Source of the DNA: Phoronis australis
Taxonomy: Eukaryota; Phoronida; Phoronidae
Assembly: GCA_002633005.1 (NCBI GenBank)
Contig: NMRA01000076.1
Location: forward strand, 271,284-335,283
DNA length: 64,000 nucleotides
Reading direction: 5' to 3'
Shown: positions 56,701 through 62,700 of the stretch, in pieces
Position numbering within the stretch: the stretch's first letter is position 1
How the letters are laid out: every line of letters starts with the position of its first letter
Made by a program: the position numbers and the translations under genes
Notes under the pieces: model-generated
Told to the model about the DNA's origin: nothing
The model's database searches: none
Seen by the model: only the letters and a program-made list of their open reading frames with translations

Positions 56701-59700
56701 ACACACTGAGGTGCAAATTTCTTCCATTAGCTTCTTAAATATATGCAGTAGCTCAAAATAAACTGAATAACATTGAAGTTTGACAAAGTTGCTAAGCACA
56801 AAACTGCGAGTTATATAATTATGTATTTCTTTTCGACTAGAGCACCGTTCAATTGCGGCAAATTTTCTACAAAATCTTGACAGGTGTGGCACCGCACACC
56901 TTTTCAAAATCGCGACTACCTGCCTCACAAGTCGCAAACAAACAATTATCGACTAGGCGCCGTAACGTCTCCCGACACCCTGACTAAAGTGCGACAAAAA
57001 TGCTATTTTACTGCAACAATTGCTAAACCAACTGCCAAGTAAGCCTACCAAGTACGTCCCAGTTTGGTAGAATATGACAGAATTCTGTGGAAGCTGAAGT
57101 AGATGATAATGAAAACTACTAATTGCAAATTCTGTGAATAGCGCAATTTCTGCGTTCGTTACGCAACTAGTAAAAAATAACGGTGTAACCGTAATGAGCA
57201 GTTTTAATGAAATTTAACATTTGAAACTAAAGATTGGAAAATCTCAACAGCTATCTCAATACGGTATGCAAAAAAATTAAATTTTATTTTCATTCTTTTC
57301 ACAAAGGACGAGTAACACTGGCCATAAAAATGTTTACTTTTAAATTGTATACCATCAAAGCAACCCTCCATTAATGTCTTGAGAAATTATGGTTATTCCT
57401 AAAAATGTTAGAAGCATTTAAAAATTAGCGGCTTTTGGAATTGTTTATGACTACAATGGATGAGATTTTACAGTTACGCACGTTATGATAAATTGGACAG
57501 TATTCCCTACACAAGGCATCTGGAAACCACTAGCACCAAGAAACAGTGCAATGACCAGAAACAGTACAGTGACCAGAAACAGCGCAATGACAAGAGACAG
57601 CGCAATGACCAGAGACAGCGCAATGATCAGAGAGAGTGCAGTGATCAGAAACAGTGCAATGACCAGAAACAGTGCAGTGACCAGAAACAGTGCAGTGACC
57701 AGAAACAGCACAAAGACCAGAGACTGTGCAATGACCAGAGACAGTGCAATGACCAGANNNNNNNNNNNNNNNNNNNNNNNNNNNNNNNNNNNNNNNNNNN
57801 NNNNNNNNNNNNNNNNNNNNNNNNNNNNNNNNNNNNNNNNNNNNNNNNNNNNNNNNNNNNNNNNNNNNNNNNNNNNNNNNNNNNNNNNNNNNNNNNNNNN
57901 NNNNNNNNNNNNNNNNNNNNNNNNNNNNNNNNNNNNNNNNNNNNNNNTGACCAGAAACAGCGCAATGACCAGAAACAGCGCAATGACCAGAAACAGCACA
58001 ATGACCAGAAACTGCAGTAACCAGAAACAGTGCAATGACCAGAAACAGTGCAGTGACCAGAAACAGCGCAATGACCAGAAACAGCGCAATGACCAGAAAC
58101 AGCGCAATGACGAGAGACAGTGCAATAAAAACGAAACATTACAACATGAACAACCAATCACGCTGCTAGTTAGCTTGATCCTTACTACCTAGTGAAACAC
58201 TTAACTTTCAGTATTCACATGATTTTGCGTGCTTTGTGGGATCTTGTTTTTTGGCATTAAGATTCTCTTGTCAATGGAATGCACCCGATATACCCAGAAG
58301 TCCTATAGCTAGTGTGCCTACACATACCACAACTACTGATACTTCACAACACTTTACTTATGGTATAGAGTTGTTTACTTACTCCAAAGCCACCTTGCTT
58401 ATTTATGCTCTGGAAAATGCCCATGAAACTATCGACAGCAGTCTCAATGGGTGTGACGAACTGGTCGTAAAGTGTGTCAAAAATGTTAACGAGATCTTGA
58501 ACGGAGTTGATGCCAAATTCCTGAAAATGAAACAATACCAATGACTATGAATGATTCGAACAAATAATGGTTTGCCTAACTTGAATGGCTCACTAGGTAC
58601 AATTGGATTAATAATTATTGAACAATAATATTTTGATTTGAGCATCAAGGCATCTCCTTTTAAATTTCATTTTCATTGAAACAAGGGCTCAGGTTTCAGA
58701 TACATAATCAGAAAATGTCATTTCAAGTAAAAGATGTCCTCACAATTAATAACGAAAAAGTGATTTAGTAAGTAAACAAAGCTTACATGGATGAAGAAAA
58801 TTTAGCGAAACATAGTCGAGTCCCTGTTGAGACTGTCCCTGTCTGAGAAAGCCGTAGCTACAACCAAATGACTTCGGATACAACATGCCCATGATAAAAA
58901 ATATGACAACACTCTTATCTACTGAATTTCAAAAAGACAAATTGTCCCTAATTAGAAGTTTATAGAATACAAGATTAATAGTAAAGTGTTACGGTATTCA
59001 TACAGAATCAGCCTCAGTACCTTAGCCATGTTAAGATTGTATCGGATGTAACCACGGAAACAGACTTGGAGGCGGAACATGTCAAACTTGATGTTGAGGA
59101 TCCCAAGGTTGGCCTCAGCATAGGCTGTGTCATAGACGTCAATCATAAACATGCCTTCAAGAGGTTCTGAAACATCAAGCAAAGGCTACAGTAATGACCT
59201 CAGTCATAACCATGTCTTCAAGAGGTTCTGAAACATTATGCAAAGGCTAACATCAAGCAAAGGCTGTGACATAAGAGTTCTGACGTCAAAGGCTGTGATA
59301 TGTAAGAGTACTCAGGTCAAAGGTTGTGTTATAAGAGTCCTGACGTCAATCATAAGCACGCCCTCTAGTGGTTCCGAAACATCAAACATAATCCGCGCCT
59401 CCAAAAAAGTTAGACATATCATATCATGCTATAAACACTCCACTAAACGAGATCACGTCAAACCCCACTGATCAGGGAAAACTGTGGGGTTTGGCCGATT
59501 GAACTAGACCGTATTTATCCACCTTGGCTGTGTCGCGCTCAACTCAGGATCAAAGGGATCACACCTAGCTGCTCTATTCATCGAGTCACGAGCGAGGATA
59601 ATAGACTTCGCTCATGCGGATACGATCAACTGATTACAATCTAGCCCAGATGACCGTACTTTTTACGGAGAGCGTTTTACATAGTTTTGAATGTAATATT

Positions 59701-62700
59701 TGAAAAGAGGAGAGTAAAAAAATGTTGGTACAACTTTGAATTTTTCAAATCGGTCCAGAATAAGAGATTGAGCAACACAGCAACACTCATGATTACTTTC
59801 ATTCGGCGTGCACGAATACAAATATATAGGACCCAAGTTATTTAGATTTTGGAACACATGCATTGCAATATTCAAAATACATTTCTTTTAACTCTTACAA
59901 GCTGTAACATGACGTTTGTTTTCATTGTGCTCATTCCTTGTCATCCGTCAAATCGGAAATTTCCGAGATGTGATCTGCGGCGTGTACGTATGTATACAAA
60001 ACACGTGATTGTTATGTTATTGCAGTACGAACATTAAGAAAATTTAGCATGCCATTATTATTGACAGGGACACGATAAAACGAATTTGGATTTTGACAAT
60101 AGTCTTGATACAGCGAGCTGGCTGACCACTGCGTCAGTGTCTCCGTTAGACACAGAAATTTTACACAGCCCATATAGTAAAGCATTAATCAATTTTTATG
60201 AAAAAGTAGGAAAATAAAATTTCACTTGTATGGTGTATTTTTGAGCATTTACCGTCAATGAATTGTACTTACTTAGATCGAGAAACATCTTGTTTCTCAG
60301 AATGACACCAAACGATGCACCAATGGCTGTGCTGCCAATCACCTTGGTCCAGGAAAACCCAGGTATCTCAATCTCCCAATGAAGGCCCTGGTTCAAAAAG
60401 TCTTGGATACCTCGTCTATCCCTATTGGGCGGTATCACAACAGAGGCATTGCGTCTGAAAGAAAGAATTCGGATGATTAACTAAAAATACGAAATTGTAA
60501 ACATCAAGTGTTCCATACGGAAGTCAGGTGAACTGCAGAGCACAAACAATACAAATAACAGGTTACCATTGCTACAGGTTGAAAGAGGTTTGATTAAGGT
60601 CCAGTTAACTGTGCGTCTGGCATTCCCTTTTGTCATTGATTCTTTGATGAATACTTTTTCTTTGTGGTTGTCCGAGGTAACAATCTCAACACTATCAGAT
60701 AAGTGGCCAATCTCTGAACAACCCCTAAATGTATTACTAGCGAACAGCAGTTTTCAAAACAACCTGGAAAATATGGAAATTCGACGAAGGTTTAATGCAC
60801 AAAACAAGGACAACATATTCATTTCTTTCCTTCTAGCATCCATTTCAATGCTGAATAAATGGCAACAAAATCATGCAAGGAGTTACTACACCAACTAACT
60901 GCGCAAGGCCAAGACAAAAAAAAAACAATCAGTGACTAAATGCAGTAACCAAACATTATAATTTGACTAAATTTTGACAAGAATGCTAATTGGTAATAAA
61001 AATCGACTAAACTGCCAAATGATTCTTAAGAGGTCTGTCCAGTTTAATTTGAAAATTACTGCACCAACTGTGTTGTGACATTTCTTTAGCCGAGCTCTGG
61101 GTTCGACCAATATCAAAGGAATCGCACAATGCTCTACTTACAGTTTGATTAGTGTCTTAACACAAACCTTTACAGAAGGATCATTTTTTAACTACAGAGA
61201 TTTTCAGCAGCAGATTTTTTGGTAAAAAAATTCAATTTTACATTACGTTGTAAATGAATCGCCATCCCTCGGAAGATGCAATTTGTTGGCATACTCATCC
61301 GTGTTTTATTAAAGACCGGAATAATACAATAACAGCAGCCGCAGTTTTCTATATAGCAGCAACCATTAATTTAATTACCTGAGTATGACGTCTCTCTGTG
61401 CATCCGTCAGTTGGTAACGCCTGGGATGCTCAGTGTACGTTCTGTAGGCCTGTTGGCGGACAACATCGTGATGGTCATGGAAGGCCAGGGTGATGAGAAT
61501 CTCAGCACTCTAAATGTGTCAAAAGAACAATCAACATATAAAAATTGCCAGAGTGTATTCTGCATTAAAACAAGAACTCAAGATAATCTGACGGTTAGCA
61601 TATCAATGACCGTAAAGTCTAACTTCAACAGAATTTTGTTATTTTAGATGTATTGGGCTAACCCGATAGTCCTAGCAAAGCCTAAGTAAAATAAGAAAAA
61701 CGCGAGTTCAATCACGCAAATGTAAGCCCGTCAAATGATAGGCGAAGCTGCCTTTTCGTGCCATGTTGCGTCACCGCAAAATCCCTCTAATAAAAATAAC
61801 AAAGAAGACACTACATGGTGCAAAATACATCGTATCTATCTCAAACTAACAGGGTCCCTCCCTTCTTAAAAAATACCTATTCACCATATTTCACGAAAAC
61901 CTCTCAACAAACTGCAAAGATACAGAGGCATACTTAAACAATAAAATGGCCATGGCCAGTAGAGGGCACAGTCACAGTCGTATCCCTACAAAAGTCACCA
62001 TCATCTGTTGTCAAATTCAGACACTTGTCAAATTTCACAATGACCTTCCACGGGCTTCATACAGACGTGAACACCAAACCAATGCCAGACACTGAACAGA
62101 TATTACGGCACTTTGTGACCACCTATAAATCTGCGGGTGTATCAAATAACTATGGCAGTGAAGGTGCAGTAGCCCCATCTTACAAAACTTTGAAGTCTGT
62201 TCAATTTCCTAATGTCTTTTAAAATAGTTCGCCGGCAAATTATTGCAATAGCACTGAACAACACACAATGTGGTTTGGAACGGTGAGGCAGTAACCTTAT
62301 GGTACATTTATTAATGGAAAATACAGGGAGATAAGCAACTGAATAAGGAAAAGTGATTTCCTTTAATTTTATTTTTACAAAAACTGCTTACCAGGTGACG
62401 CACACATTTAATCAAATTGCATCTTTTTTAGCATGGCTGTGTTCAAATGACAGTAAAGCAGACTTAGCAAAACCCTGCAATCTAATATCCTGACCATCTG
62501 GAACCACTGGATAAAGAACACTACACTCTGGACAAACCAAAATTATCAGTCGTGACTTTTTTCTATCACTGTAGCCAAAGTATTTTCTCATGACAAATCA
62601 TACTTCATCATGAGGATAGAACTTCATGGCTTCCAAAGCGGCCCTACGCCAAGCCGAGTGACCCTCGTTTGGCGCTGCGTATCTCTTGAACAGCTTGAAC

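Noticed and set aside
57451-58192. Long open frames on both strands rich in DQKQ or FWSL
   Set aside because: Produced by the 18-bp minisatellite and the N gap.
61690-61725. T-arm-like GCGAGTTCAATCACGC
   Set aside because: No acceptor stem, D-arm or A-box could be found around it.
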